Source: an uncultured Eubacteriales bacterium
GTDB taxonomy: Bacteria > Bacillota > Clostridia > Lachnospirales > Lachnospiraceae
DNA: 52,013 bases
NCBI GenBank assembly: GCA_949292795.1
Contig: CASFBR010000089.1
Coordinates: forward strand, 1-52,013
Direction of reading: 5' to 3'
The notes below the pieces were generated by a model. The model made no database searches, was not told the origin of the DNA, and saw only the letters and a list, made by a program, of their open reading frames with translations. The translations under genes were made by a program, and so were the position numbers. Shown one piece after another: positions 24,573 through 33,927 of the stretch (its first letter is position 1; each line of letters opens with the position of its first letter).

Positions 24573-25655
24573 ATGCATAGAGTTTATAATTTTTCGGCAG
24601 GGCCGGCTGTATTGCCGGAAGAAGTGCTTAAGGAAGCCGCTGACGAGATGCTTGATTACAGAGGGTGCGGCATGTCTGTAATGGAGATGAGTCACCGCTC
24701 AAAGGTATACGATACGATTATCAAAGAAGCGGAAGCGGATTTAAGAACATTGCTGGGGATTCCGGATAACTATACGGTACTGTTCCTTCAGGGCGGCGCT
24801 TCGACTCAGTTTGCCATGATCCCGATGAACTTTATGAAAAACCGCAAGGCCGGATATATCGTTACAGGCCAGTGGGCTAAAAAGGCATTTGCAGAAGCCA
24901 AGATTTTTGGCGAGGCTGTGGAGCTGGCCTCCTCGGCAGACCGGACATTTTCTTATATTCCGGACTGCTCAGACCTGCCAATCACGGAAGATATGGACTA
25001 TGTGTATATCTGCGAAAACAATACGATTTACGGAACAAAGTTTAAGACGTTACCGAACACAAAGGGAAAAGACCTTATCGCGGATGTTTCCTCATGCTTT
25101 TTATCGGAGCCGGTAGATGTGACAAAATACGCCATGCTTTATGCCGGAGCCCAGAAAAATGTCGGACCGGCTGGTGTAACCATCTGCATTATCCGCAGCG
25201 ATCTTATCACCGAAGATGTGCTCCCGGGTACGCCGACCATGCTCCGCTATAAGATTCATGCCGATAATGGTTCCATGTACAATACACCGCCGGCATATGG
25301 CATTTATATCTGCGGCAAAGTCTTTAAATGGCTGTTAAAGACCGGAGGCCTGGAAAAACGCAGGGAGATCAACGAAAAGAAAGCAAAGATTCTTTATGAT
25401 TTCCTGGATCAGAGTGAACTGTTTAAAGGTACCGTTGAACCGGCCAGCCGTTCTTTGATGAATGTGCCGTTTATTACCGGCGATGCTGATCTGGACGCAA
25501 AATTTATCAGTGAATCCAAGGCAGCAGGCTTTGAAAATCTTAAAGGCCACCGTACCGTTGGCGGAATGCGTGCAAGCATTTATAACGCCATGCCGATAGA
25601 AGGTGTCGAGGCGCTTGTGGATTTTATGAAGAAATTTGAGGCAAACAACCGGTAG
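24573..25655 (+). CDS. serC: Phosphoserine aminotransferase
   Basis: PLP enzyme converting 3-phosphohydroxypyruvate and glutamate to phosphoserine. It is 360 residues. Motifs: NFSAGPAVLPEEVL at the start, LFLQGGASTQFAMIPMNF, and the PLP-lysine in YAGAQKNVGPAGVT. C-terminal RTVGGMRASIYNAMP binds substrate phosphate. The start follows GAAGGG. serA, encoding the enzyme that makes its substrate, starts 56 bp after the stop. Confidence 0.97.
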   Translation: MHRVYNFSAGPAVLPEEVLKEAADEMLDYRGCGMSVMEMSHRSKVYDTIIKEAEADLRTLLGIPDNYTVLFLQGGASTQFAMIPMNFMKNRKAGYIVTGQWAKKAFAEAKIFGEAVELASSADRTFSYIPDCSDLPITEDMDYVYICENNTIYGTKFKTLPNTKGKDLIADVSSCFLSEPVDVTKYAMLYAGAQKNVGPAGVTICIIRSDLITEDVLPGTPTMLRYKIHADNGSMYNTPPAYGIYICGKVFKWLLKTGGLEKRREINEKKAKILYDFLDQSELFKGTVEPASRSLMNVPFITGDADLDAKFISESKAAGFENLKGHRTVGGMRASIYNAMPIEGVEALVDFMKKFEANNR

Positions 25656-25711
25656 TGATCTCTGTGCCCGGACGGGATTGCCGGGAAAACAAAAAATTGA
25701 GGGTGATTCAT

Positions 25712-26875
25712 ATGTACAAGGTAAAATGTTTAAATCCCATTTCCCCGCTTGGAATGGAGCTGTTTACAAAAGATTATTGTGTTGTGGAAAATACGCAGGA
25801 AGCGGATGCGATTCTTGTGCGCAGTGCATCCATGCATGATATGGAGCTTCCGGATCAGCTTGAGGCTGTGGCAAGAGCCGGCGCGGGTGTGAATAATATT
25901 CCTCTGGATAAATGTGCCGAGAAAGGTATTGTCGTATTTAATACGCCCGGAGCGAATGCCAACGGCGTTAAGGAAGCGGTGATCGCCGGACTTCTCATAG
26001 CGGCCAGAGATATTGTGGGCGGCATTAACTGGGTTCAGTCTGTCAGAGAAGACCCGGATGTGGCTAAGCTCGTAGAAAAAGGCAAGAAGCAGTTTGCCGG
26101 CAGCGAAATTGCCGGCAAGAAGATCGGCGTTATTGGCCTTGGCGCCATCGGCGTACTTGTTGCCAATGCCTGCAACCGTCTCGGCATGGAAGTATACGGC
26201 TATGACCCGTTTATTTCCGTAGACGCCGCCTGGAACCTTTCCAGAGATATTCATCATATTGACAGTCTGGACGATATTTACAGCCAGTGCGATTATATTA
26301 CGATCCATGTGCCGCTGATGGATTCTACACGAAAGATGATTGACGCTGATGCCTTTTCCAAAATGAAGGACGGCGTTGTAATTTTAAATTTTGCCAGAGA
26401 CCTGCTGGTGGATGAAGAGGCTATGGAAAAGGCACTTGCCGGGGGCAAAGTAAAACGCTATGTTACCGATTTTCCCAATGCAAGAACGGCCAATCTGGAG
26501 CATGTGATCGCAATCCCTCATCTGGGCGCATCCACAGAGGAGTCGGAGGACAACTGTGCGGTAATGGCAGTCCGCGAGCTGAGAGATTATATTGAGAACG
26601 GCAATATTACCCATTCTGTCAATTATCCGGACTGCACTATGGGCGTGTGCACCTGTACCGGCCGTATTGCGGTCAATCACCGCAATATCCCCAATATGAT
26701 CGCTCAGCTCACCAGTGTGTGTGCGGCCGATGGCATTAACATTATGGACATGATCAACAAAAGTAAAGGTGACTGGGCTTACACGCTGATTGACCTTGCG
26801 GCGCCGGCTTCTGAAAAGATGGTGGAAGATATTCGCAGGATCGAAGGTATTGTTAAAGTCCGCGTGATTAAGTAA
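25712..26875 (+). CDS. serA: D-3-phosphoglycerate dehydrogenase, short ACT-domain form
   Basis: NAD-dependent oxidation of 3-phosphoglycerate, the first step of serine synthesis. At 387 residues it is the short form. The NAD-binding Rossmann motif is GVIGLGAIGVLVANACNRLG; the catalytic residues lie in NFARDLLVDEEAM and the His of PHLGASTEES. A C-terminal ACT domain (NIPNMIAQLTSVCAADGINI) suggests feedback by serine. ATG 25712 follows TTGAGGGTG; an earlier in-frame GTG at 25655 overlaps the serC stop and would add 19 unlikely residues. Confidence 0.95.
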   Translation: MYKVKCLNPISPLGMELFTKDYCVVENTQEADAILVRSASMHDMELPDQLEAVARAGAGVNNIPLDKCAEKGIVVFNTPGANANGVKEAVIAGLLIAARDIVGGINWVQSVREDPDVAKLVEKGKKQFAGSEIAGKKIGVIGLGAIGVLVANACNRLGMEVYGYDPFISVDAAWNLSRDIHHIDSLDDIYSQCDYITIHVPLMDSTRKMIDADAFSKMKDGVVILNFARDLLVDEEAMEKALAGGKVKRYVTDFPNARTANLEHVIAIPHLGASTEESEDNCAVMAVRELRDYIENGNITHSVNYPDCTMGVCTCTGRIAVNHRNIPNMIAQLTSVCAADGINIMDMINKSKGDWAYTLIDLAAPASEKMVEDIRRIEGIVKVRVIK

Positions 26876-26876
26876 A

Positions 26877-28160
26877 ATGGCAGATATTCAACCTTTTTGC
26901 GCAGTGCGCCCCCGGCAGGATATTGCCGGGCGGATCGCAGCGCTGCCTTACGATGTTTATAAGCGGGCGGATGCGCTGGCAGAGGTGACAAGAGAGCCCA
27001 TGTCTTTTCTGCACATCGACCGCCCGGAAACGTGGTTTGACGATTCCGTTGATATTTATGATCCCCGGGTATATGACAAAGCCAGAGAGGTTCTCTGGGA
27101 CTGGATTGGACGCGGGTATTTTATTCAGGATGACCGTCCATGCTATTATCTTTATGAGGAGCGGCTGGACGGGCGGTCCCAGACGGGAATTGTTGCCTGT
27201 GCCAGCGTCAATGATTACCTGGCTCAGGTTATTAAAAAGCACGAAAACACACGGGAATCCAAAGAAATGGATCGTATCCGTCATATTGAGGCGTGCCAGG
27301 CCCAGACCGGGCCTATTTTTCTGGCGTACCGGGCGCATGAGACACTTGCGCAGATTACAGGGCGTGTCATGTCCGAAACGCCGCTTTATGATTTTACAGC
27401 GCCGGACGGTGTTATTCAGCGGGTATGGCGGATCGATGATGCGGCGGATATTGCGGCGGTGCACCAATGCTTTTTAAATATTTCGGATATTTATATTGCA
27501 GACGGCCATCACCGGGCCGCTTCCGCTGTGAAGGTTGCGCTCAGGCGCCGTGAAGCGTTGGGATATTTACCGCAGCAGGAGACCGGTGACGAGAGCGACC
27601 GTTTTTTATGTGTTTTATTTCCGGATACAGATTTAAAGATCATGCCCTACCACCGGCTTGTGAGGGACCTTGGAGGACACAGCAAAAATGAGCTGCTGAC
27701 CCTGTTAGATAAGAATTTTAACGTGACTCTGATGACCGGTATGCCGCCCAAGGGGCAGCCTTTCCCGGAAAAAAAGGCAGCCATCGGCATGTATCTGGAC
27801 AGGCAGTGGTATCTTCTTGAAACAAAAATATCTCCCGATCCTTCGGATGTAATCGCTTCTCTGGATGTTTCAATTTTACAGAAGGCTGTCCTTGAGCCGG
27901 TTTTTGGCATCCGGGATGTCCGCACAGACAAACGGATCGATTTTGTGGGCGGGCTTAAGGATTCTCAGGCGCTGGCGGATTATTGCGACCGGCATGGCTT
28001 TGCTGCAGCCTTTGCTATGTATCCCACATCCATGGAGGAGCTGTTTGCAGTGGCGGATAATCACGGGCTGATGCCGCCAAAATCCACCTGGTTTGAGCCA
28101 AAGCTGCGTTCGGGGCTGTTTATCCATCTTATCGGCACGGGAGCGGCAGCCTATGAATAA
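26877..28160 (+). CDS. DUF1015 family protein
   Basis: A 427-residue soluble protein starting one base after the serA stop. N-terminal FCAVRPRQDIAGRIAALPYDVY and central YIADGHHRAASAVKVALRRR (an unusual HH pair in ADGHHR) are the DUF1015 signatures. The family often sits behind serC-serA in Clostridia and other anaerobes, so a part in serine metabolism is likely, but its reaction is not established. A link to phosphoserine dephosphorylation or serine-dependent metabolism is possible, as no serB is present here. It overlaps the MATE gene by eight bases. Confidence 0.9.
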   Translation: MADIQPFCAVRPRQDIAGRIAALPYDVYKRADALAEVTREPMSFLHIDRPETWFDDSVDIYDPRVYDKAREVLWDWIGRGYFIQDDRPCYYLYEERLDGRSQTGIVACASVNDYLAQVIKKHENTRESKEMDRIRHIEACQAQTGPIFLAYRAHETLAQITGRVMSETPLYDFTAPDGVIQRVWRIDDAADIAAVHQCFLNISDIYIADGHHRAASAVKVALRRREALGYLPQQETGDESDRFLCVLFPDTDLKIMPYHRLVRDLGGHSKNELLTLLDKNFNVTLMTGMPPKGQPFPEKKAAIGMYLDRQWYLLETKISPDPSDVIASLDVSILQKAVLEPVFGIRDVRTDKRIDFVGGLKDSQALADYCDRHGFAAAFAMYPTSMEELFAVADNHGLMPPKSTWFEPKLRSGLFIHLIGTGAAAYE

Positions 28161-29502
28161 AACCAATCTCACCGAAGGAAGTATTTTAAAAACACTGTTT
28201 GTCTTTGCCATCCCGTTTTTGCTGGCAAATATTTTGCAGTCGCTTTATGGTGCTGTGGATTTATTTGTTGTGGGGCAGTACTGTGATGCCAGGAGCGTGG
28301 CGGCCGTATCTACGGGAACACAGGTGACGCAGATCATTACAAGCCTTGTATCCGGGCTGACCCTTGGCAGCACGATCATTATCGGAAAATATATGGGAGA
28401 AAAGCGCTACGACCGGGTGCGCCAGGCAATCGGCACGACCCTTACGGTGTTTTTCTTTGTGGCACTTGCCCTTACGGTAATCATGATCGCTCTGGAGCGT
28501 CCGATCTTATCGCTTCTTAAGACGCCGGAGGAATCGTTTTCACTGACGATGCAGTATGTAACAATCTGTATGGCCGGAAATGTGTTTATCTGCGGCTATA
28601 ATGCCATCAGTGCGATCCTGCGGGGGTACGGTGACTCTACGCGGCCGATGATTTTTGTGGCGGTTGCCTGCGTGCTTAATATCATCCTGGATTTTGTTTT
28701 TGTCCGGTATTTCGGCCTCGGTGTGTCGGGGACCGCTTATGCGACAGTCATTTCCCAGGCCTTTAGTATGGCCGTTGCCATTATCTATCTGAAAAAGAAA
28801 GATTTCCTGTTTGACTTTAAGCCGGCCAGCTTCCGGGTTGTCGGCGCGCTGGCTGCGGAGCTTGCCCGGGTCGGGATTCCCATCTCGCTTCAGGAGATGA
28901 TGGTGCGTATCTCGTTTTTATATCTGACAGCAGTAATGAATAGCTGCGGCGTTTATGCGGCCTCCGTGGTGGGGATCAGCAGCAAATATGATGTATTTGC
29001 CATGCTTTCAGCCACGTCTATGGCCAATGCGCTGGCTGCGATCACCGCGCAAAACTATGGCGCAAAAACCTATGGCCGTGCCCGGAAGTCTTTGTGGTAT
29101 GGCTTAAGCTTTGCTCTATTTGTGTCGGTGCTGTTCTGGCTGTGGGCACAGTTAAGCCCTCAGTCTATGATCGGCGTATTTACCTCTGATACCGATGTTA
29201 TTAAGGCCGGTATTCCGTTCTTTAAGTCATGCAGCTATGATTATATTCTTGTCACGATTGTCTTTTGCCTGAACGGCTATCTCAACGGAAAGTCCAAAAC
29301 CGTGTGGACGATGGTTAGCTGCAGTGCCGGGGCGCTTCTTTTGCGCATCCCGATGGTCTATCTTTTTGGAAGATACTTTGCGGACAACCTCGGGATGCTT
29401 GGAAGGATTGCGCCAATCGTGTCCGGGATCATGGCCTGCTATACGCTGATTTATGTACTCTGGGAAGGGAAAAAGCGCCCGGGTGTTCGTTTAAAAAAAT
29501 AA
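28153..29502 (+). CDS. MATE-family multidrug/metabolite efflux transporter
   Basis: A 449-residue inner-membrane protein with about twelve membrane spans. Family features: LFVFAIPFLLANILQSLYGAVDLFVVG at the start (first MATE bundle), then GYGDSTRPM, and IVSGIMACYTLIYVLWEGKK at the end. It is a Na+- or H+-driven antiporter by family. The start codon lies inside the end of DUF1015 (eight-base overlap), so it is translationally coupled to the serine genes. An export role for an amino acid or derivative is possible but unproven. Confidence 0.92.
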   Translation: MNKTNLTEGSILKTLFVFAIPFLLANILQSLYGAVDLFVVGQYCDARSVAAVSTGTQVTQIITSLVSGLTLGSTIIIGKYMGEKRYDRVRQAIGTTLTVFFFVALALTVIMIALERPILSLLKTPEESFSLTMQYVTICMAGNVFICGYNAISAILRGYGDSTRPMIFVAVACVLNIILDFVFVRYFGLGVSGTAYATVISQAFSMAVAIIYLKKKDFLFDFKPASFRVVGALAAELARVGIPISLQEMMVRISFLYLTAVMNSCGVYAASVVGISSKYDVFAMLSATSMANALAAITAQNYGAKTYGRARKSLWYGLSFALFVSVLFWLWAQLSPQSMIGVFTSDTDVIKAGIPFFKSCSYDYILVTIVFCLNGYLNGKSKTVWTMVSCSAGALLLRIPMVYLFGRYFADNLGMLGRIAPIVSGIMACYTLIYVLWEGKKRPGVRLKK

Positions 29503-29560
29503 AAAAACAGCCAAAAGTCCGGCGGATAACAATCATTTTGCCGAACCTTTGGCTGTTTTT
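29503..29560. terminator. Bidirectional terminator between MATE gene and dapL
   Basis: AAAAACAGCCAAAAG faces CTTTGGCTGTTTTT with inner CCGGC/GCCG pairs. A-runs on one side and T-runs on the other serve both convergent genes. Confidence 0.85.
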
Positions 29561-29569
29561 GTTTAGTTT

Positions 29570-30769
29570 TTAGCCGAGCATTTTTTCAATGCGGGCCATG
29601 GCTTCAATCGTATTTTCCTTTGTGCCGAACGCTGTGAGACGGAAGAAGTTTTTGCCGTTTTCACCAAAGCCGGCGCCGGGTGTCCCAACGACCTGGGCCT
29701 TGTTTAAAAGTTCATCGAAAAATGCCCAGGAATCCATGCCGTTAGGGCACTCAAACCAGATATAAGGCGAATGCTGGCCGCCGAAATAGCGGATTCCTTT
29801 TCGATCAAATACCTCGCTGATAATGCGGGCATTTTCTTTGTAATACGCAATATTTTCCATGCACTGAGCCATGCCTTTTTCGGTAAATACAGCGGCAGCG
29901 CCTTTCTGGATGATATAGGAGGTGCCGTTGAACTTTGTTGTCTGGCGGCGGTTCCAGAGGGCATTTAAAGAAACCTCGCGCCCGTCGGATGCTTTAAATA
30001 CAAGCTCTTTGGGGACGATGGTGTAGCCGCAGCGGGTTCCTGTAAAGCCGGCGGTTTTGGAAAGAGAGCAGAACTCGATCGCACACTTTTTAGCACCCTC
30101 CACTGCGAAGATACTTCTTGGCAGGGACGGATCGGAAATAAATGCCTCATAAGCGGCATCAAAAAGAATCACCGCTTCATTTTCCAGGGCATAATCGACC
30201 CATTCCTTTAACTGGTCGAGACTGTAAACGGCACCGGTAGGATTGTTCGGAGAGCAGATATAGATCAGATCCGCATGAACATTTTTATCCGGCATCGGAA
30301 GGAAACCGTTCTCGGCGTTGCCCGAAATATAAGTGATCCTGCGGCCGCACATAATGTTGGAATCTACATAAACCGGATAGACCGGGTCCGGGATCAAAAT
30401 GACATTATCATCGCCGAAAATATCGGTAATGTTTCCGGTATCGCTTTTGGCGCCGTCGGAGATGAAAATGGCCTGCGGGTCGATGGTGATCCCGTGGCTC
30501 TTATAGTATTCGGACACGCGGCTGCGCAGAAAATCGTAGCCCTGCTCCGGGCCATAGCCTTTAAATGTATCGGCGCTGGCCATATCGTCGACGCCTTCAT
30601 GAAGTGCGTTGATGACCTCGGGGCTTAAAGGACGGGTCACATCGCCGATCCCGAGGCGGATAACCTTCTGGTCGGGATGATTGCTGGTATATTGGGCAAC
30701 ACGGTGGTTGATCTCTGAAAAAAGATAACTTTCCTTGAGATTTAAATAGTTTTCGTTAATTTTAGGCAT
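29570..30769 (-). CDS. dapL: LL-diaminopimelate aminotransferase
   Basis: PLP enzyme that converts tetrahydrodipicolinate directly to LL-diaminopimelate, the short route to lysine and cell-wall diaminopimelate. It is 399 residues, matching the family. Motifs: RLGIGDVTRPL, PDPVYPVYVD, CSPNNPTGAVY, ILFDAAYEAFI, the PLP-lysine in SLSKTAGFTGTRCGY, and NFFRLTAFGTKEN. The start at 30769 (MPKINENYL) has AAAGGA eight bases upstream; a start three codons earlier abuts that site. A strong promoter lies at 30877-30905. Confidence 0.95.
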   Translation of the reverse strand: MPKINENYLNLKESYLFSEINHRVAQYTSNHPDQKVIRLGIGDVTRPLSPEVINALHEGVDDMASADTFKGYGPEQGYDFLRSRVSEYYKSHGITIDPQAIFISDGAKSDTGNITDIFGDDNVILIPDPVYPVYVDSNIMCGRRITYISGNAENGFLPMPDKNVHADLIYICSPNNPTGAVYSLDQLKEWVDYALENEAVILFDAAYEAFISDPSLPRSIFAVEGAKKCAIEFCSLSKTAGFTGTRCGYTIVPKELVFKASDGREVSLNALWNRRQTTKFNGTSYIIQKGAAAVFTEKGMAQCMENIAYYKENARIISEVFDRKGIRYFGGQHSPYIWFECPNGMDSWAFFDELLNKAQVVGTPGAGFGENGKNFFRLTAFGTKENTIEAMARIEKMLG

Positions 30770-30876
30770 CTTTGACATCCTTTCTTTTGCTGTATGTTCA
30801 TGCCGCGCAAATGGCGGCCTTGTGTCAGAGTATTCGGCAGCGGTACGGCCGTTAATATCCGGCCGCCTGCGCAAAT

Positions 30877-30905
30877 ATTTTACCAAATTTCATATGTCAT
30901 GTCAA
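30877..30905 (-). promoter_or_regulatory. Promoter of dapL
   Basis: On the minus strand TTGACA (30900-30905), 17-bp spacer, TAAAAT (30877-30882). The leader is about 100 nt and can fold a GGCCG/CGGCC hairpin. Confidence 0.8.
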
Positions 30906-31006
30906 TAAATCCGCAGGCGCCGCCGTGCAGGATGTCCGGTGTCATTTTTGTCGAAAGAAAATTTGTCTAACATGCATACAAAGCATAGAAATTTCAGGGG
31001 GAAAAT

Positions 31007-31256
31007 GGTATAATAGCCACAGAGTGGCTATTATACCGCGTCTTTTGCGCGGCGACCGAAGGGAGCATACAGGTGCGCAAAAGTACGCATCCGGGCGCAG
31101 CCATATTGTGGCCGCGGATGCGGGCATAATATAATAGCCACAGAGTGGCTATTATACCGCGTCTATTGCGCGGCGACCGAAGGGAGCATACAGATGCGCA
31201 AAAGTACGCATCCGTGCGCAGGCATATGATGGCCGCAGAGGCGGGCATGGTATAAT
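31007..31256 (+). repeat. 121-bp tandem repeat with palindromic TATAAT heads, upstream of glgB
   Basis: Two units, 31009-31129 and 31130-31250, are about 92% identical with an exact 121-bp period. A third TATAATA starts at 31251, on the same period, before the sequence diverges. Each unit opens with TATAATAGCCAC-AGA-GTGGCTATTATA, a dyad with 12-14-bp arms that contains a -10 box on both strands. Smaller stems follow: CCGCG/CGCGG and ATGCG-N8-CGCAT. The region fills the 547-bp gap between dapL and glgB. The last TGG-TATAAT (31251-31256) is the likely glgB promoter. Confidence 0.9.
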
Positions 31257-31316
31257 ATGTCTAATATCAGGGCAGCCTATGATTGACCCTGACATCTTAT
31301 GATGGAGGATACATAT

Positions 31317-33830
31317 ATGGATGAAAAACTATATTCAAAAATGCAATGGCCGGAGATTGAAGCTTTAGTGTATTCAGAACATGATCGTCCGCGTCAGATT
31401 CTCGGACCCAGGGTAACGCCTGACGGCATATTAATCGCCGCATTTAATCCTGAGGCGGCTGCCATAACAGTCAAAGCCTTAGATGACGGCAGTCTGTACC
31501 CGATGGAGAAGGCCGATGAGGGCGGTTATTTTGCAGTGCTTGTGGACGGAACAAAGCTGTTTCCGTATGAATATATTGTGGACTATGGCGAAGAGCAGGC
31601 GGTGACCCAGGGCGATCCCTATGCCTTCCCGTCACAGATCGCTGTGGAAGATATTAAAAAGTTCAATGCCGGTATCCATTATGAACTGTATCGTGTTCTG
31701 GGCGCCCATGTGACAACGATTGACGGCGTGTCCGGCGTACATTTTGCCGTCTGGGCTCCGGAAGCGGTCCGTGTCAGCGTTGTTGGTGATTTTTGCAGCT
31801 GGGACGGCCGCCGCTATCCGATGCAGCGCCTGGATGACTGCGGCATCCACGAGCTTTTTATTCCCGGCCTTAAAGAAGGGGACATTTATAAGTATGAGGT
31901 GAAGATCAAAGGAGATACGGTTGTCTTGAAATCCGACCCGTACGGCTATTACACAGAGGTTCGCCCGGATACCGCTTCGATTGTCTATGATATTCATAAG
32001 TATCAGTGGCAGGATGCGTCCTGGATGGCGCACCGGGACGCAGAGGCGACCCGTTCAGAGCCGATGCTCATCTATGAGCTCCATCTTGGCGGCTTTAAAA
32101 AGCCGGATGAAGAGGATGGTCGCTATTTTTATAATTACAGAGAGCTGGCGCCGATGATCGCCGACTATGTCAAAGATATGGGATAAACGCAGATTGAAGT
32201 GATGCCGGTGATGGAGCATCCGCTGGATGAATCCTGGGGGTATCAGGTGACCGGCTATTATGCCCCGACATCCCGCTATGGAACGCCGGACGATTTTATG
32301 TACTTTATGGACTACATGCATCAGCAGGGCATCGGCGTGATCCTTGACTGGGTACCGGCACATTTTCCGCGGGACTTAGGCGGTCTTGCCCGTTTTGACG
32401 GGAGCTGCGTTTATGAGCATCCGGACCCGCGGCGTGGCACACATCCCCACTGGGGAACGCTGATCTTTAACTATGGCCGTCCCCAGGTGAGCAATTTCCT
32501 CATTGCCAATGCGCTTTACTGGGTCGAGCAGTACCATGCCGACGGTATCCGCATGGATGCGGTTGCTTCCATGCTGTATCTGGACTATGGCAAGCAGGAC
32601 GGCGAGTGGCTGCCGAATATGTATGGAAGCAATGAAAACCTTGAGGCCATCGAGCTGCTTAAGCATCTCAACTCGATGATGAAAAAGCGTAATCCCGGCG
32701 TTATTATGATCGCTGAGGAGTCGACCGCCTGGCCAAAGATCACCTGGCCGGTGGAAGAGGACGGGCTTGGCTTTGATTACAAATGGAATATGGGCTGGAT
32801 GAATGATTTTACCGGCTTTATGAAGCTGGACCCGCTGTTCCGCAAGTATCATTACGGCGAATTGCTTTTTAGTATGGTGTATGCATATAGTGAAGCCTTT
32901 GTTCTTGTGCTTTCCCACGATGAGGTCGTACACGGGAAATGTTCGATGATCGGCAAGATGCCCGGCGAAGGTTCGGCTAAGTTTGATAACCTTCGTGTGG
33001 CCTATGGCTTTATGGCGGGGCATCCCGGCAAGAAGCTGCTGTTTATGGGGCAGGAGTATGCACAGTTTACTGAATTTAACGAGGCCAAGAGTCTGGAGTG
33101 GTTCATGCTGGAATATGACCAGCATAAAAAGATGCAGGACTATGTCCGGGACCTGAACCATCTTTATCTGTCGCACCCGGCTTTTTACAAGCTGGATAAC
33201 AGTCCCGACGGCTTTGAATGGATCAACTGCATTTCTGCGGATGAGACGATTGTTGTCTTTTTAAGAAAGACAGAGGTGCCGGAAGAGACATTGCTGTTCG
33301 TATGTAATTTCACACCGGTCGTTTATGAAAATCATAAGATCGGAGTGCCCTTTGCCGGCAAGTATAAAGAGATTTTTAACAGTGATGCGCTTATTTACGG
33401 CGGTCAGGGCCATGTGAACCCACGGCTGAAGCAATCTAAAAAGGATGAGTGTGATGACCGCGAAGATTCAATCACCATCACGGTTGCGCCGATGGCTATG
33501 AGCGTATTTACATGCACACCGCAGGCTCCGGAAAAGAGCACGGCTAAAAAGTCAGCGGCTAAAAAGTCCGCGGCCCAAAAAGGCAGCGATAAAAAGGCCG
33601 GTGATAAAGAGGCTGACAGCAAAAAGAGCTCCGGCCGCAGGGCTTCGGCAAAGAGCACAGCGGCTTCAAAGACTTCTGCCGCAAAAACAGGAGCTGCGGC
33701 TTCAAAGACTGCTGCCGTAAAAACAGGGGCCGCGGCTTCAGAAAAAGCAGATAAGACTGTAAAGGCTGCTGCCGCAAAGGTCCGGGAAACGGTGGCGGAA
33801 AAGACAAAACGGATCAGAAAAAAATCATAA
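31317..33830 (+). pseudogene. glgB: 1,4-alpha-glucan branching enzyme gene interrupted by an in-frame TAA
   Basis: Read through the stop, this is an 837-residue GH13 glycogen branching enzyme. TAA at 32184-32186 (codon 290) stands where the family has Tyr: [20 protein letters not shown], normally MGYT. Both sides are otherwise intact. Upstream are the CBM48 region (VHFAVWAPEAVRVSVVGDFC) and YELHLGGFKK. Downstream are [16 protein letters not shown], nucleophile Asp in [11 protein letters not shown], acid/base Glu in [10 protein letters not shown], and LSHDEVVHG. The stop separates CBM48 from the catalytic barrel, so neither half alone should be active. ATG 31317 follows GGAGG at eight bases. 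A GTG at 32199 could in theory restart the second half, but without a good site. A recent nonsense mutation or a sequence error is most likely. Confidence 0.85.
33532..33827 (+). other. Histone-H1-like Lys/Ala/Ser tail encoded at the end of glgB
   Basis: The last 99 codons of the glgB frame encode a low-complexity basic tail ([20 protein letters not shown] at its start, [10 protein letters not shown] at its end). It includes a 36-bp DNA duplication at 33663-33698 and 33699-33734, which gives [12 protein letters not shown] and [12 protein letters not shown]. Branching enzymes normally end soon after the C-terminal beta domain, here near [11 protein letters not shown]. Confidence 0.85.
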
Positions 33831-33848
33831 ACCCGGATTGCTAATGAT

Positions 33849-33896
33849 AAAATGCACTGTTGCGAAGCTTAAAAAAGGTCGGAGCAGTGCATTTTT
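33849..33896 (+). terminator. Terminator of glgB
   Basis: ATGCACTG (33852-33859) pairs CAGTGCAT (33885-33892), extended by three A-T pairs, ending in TTTTT. Confidence 0.75.
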
Positions 33897-33927
33897 AAAT
33901 CACCGGAGATTAAGGAAAGGACGGACT

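Noticed and set aside
25655..25711. Longer N-terminus for serA starting at 25655
   Set aside because: It would overlap the serC stop and add 19 residues with no family match; ATG 25712 has a better ribosome binding site.
30925..31248. Short frames on both strands inside the 121-bp repeat
   Set aside because: The period is not a multiple of three, the frames differ between copies, starts lack binding sites and the sequence is full of dyads; more likely non-coding.
32184..32204. Programmed read-through, selenocysteine or pyrrolysine at the glgB stop
   Set aside because: The codon is TAA, not TGA or TAG, and the family residue is Tyr; a point mutation or error is simpler.
32376..33176. Minus-strand frame of about 266 codons opposite glgB
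   Set aside because: It is a shadow of the conserved catalytic domain on the plus strand.
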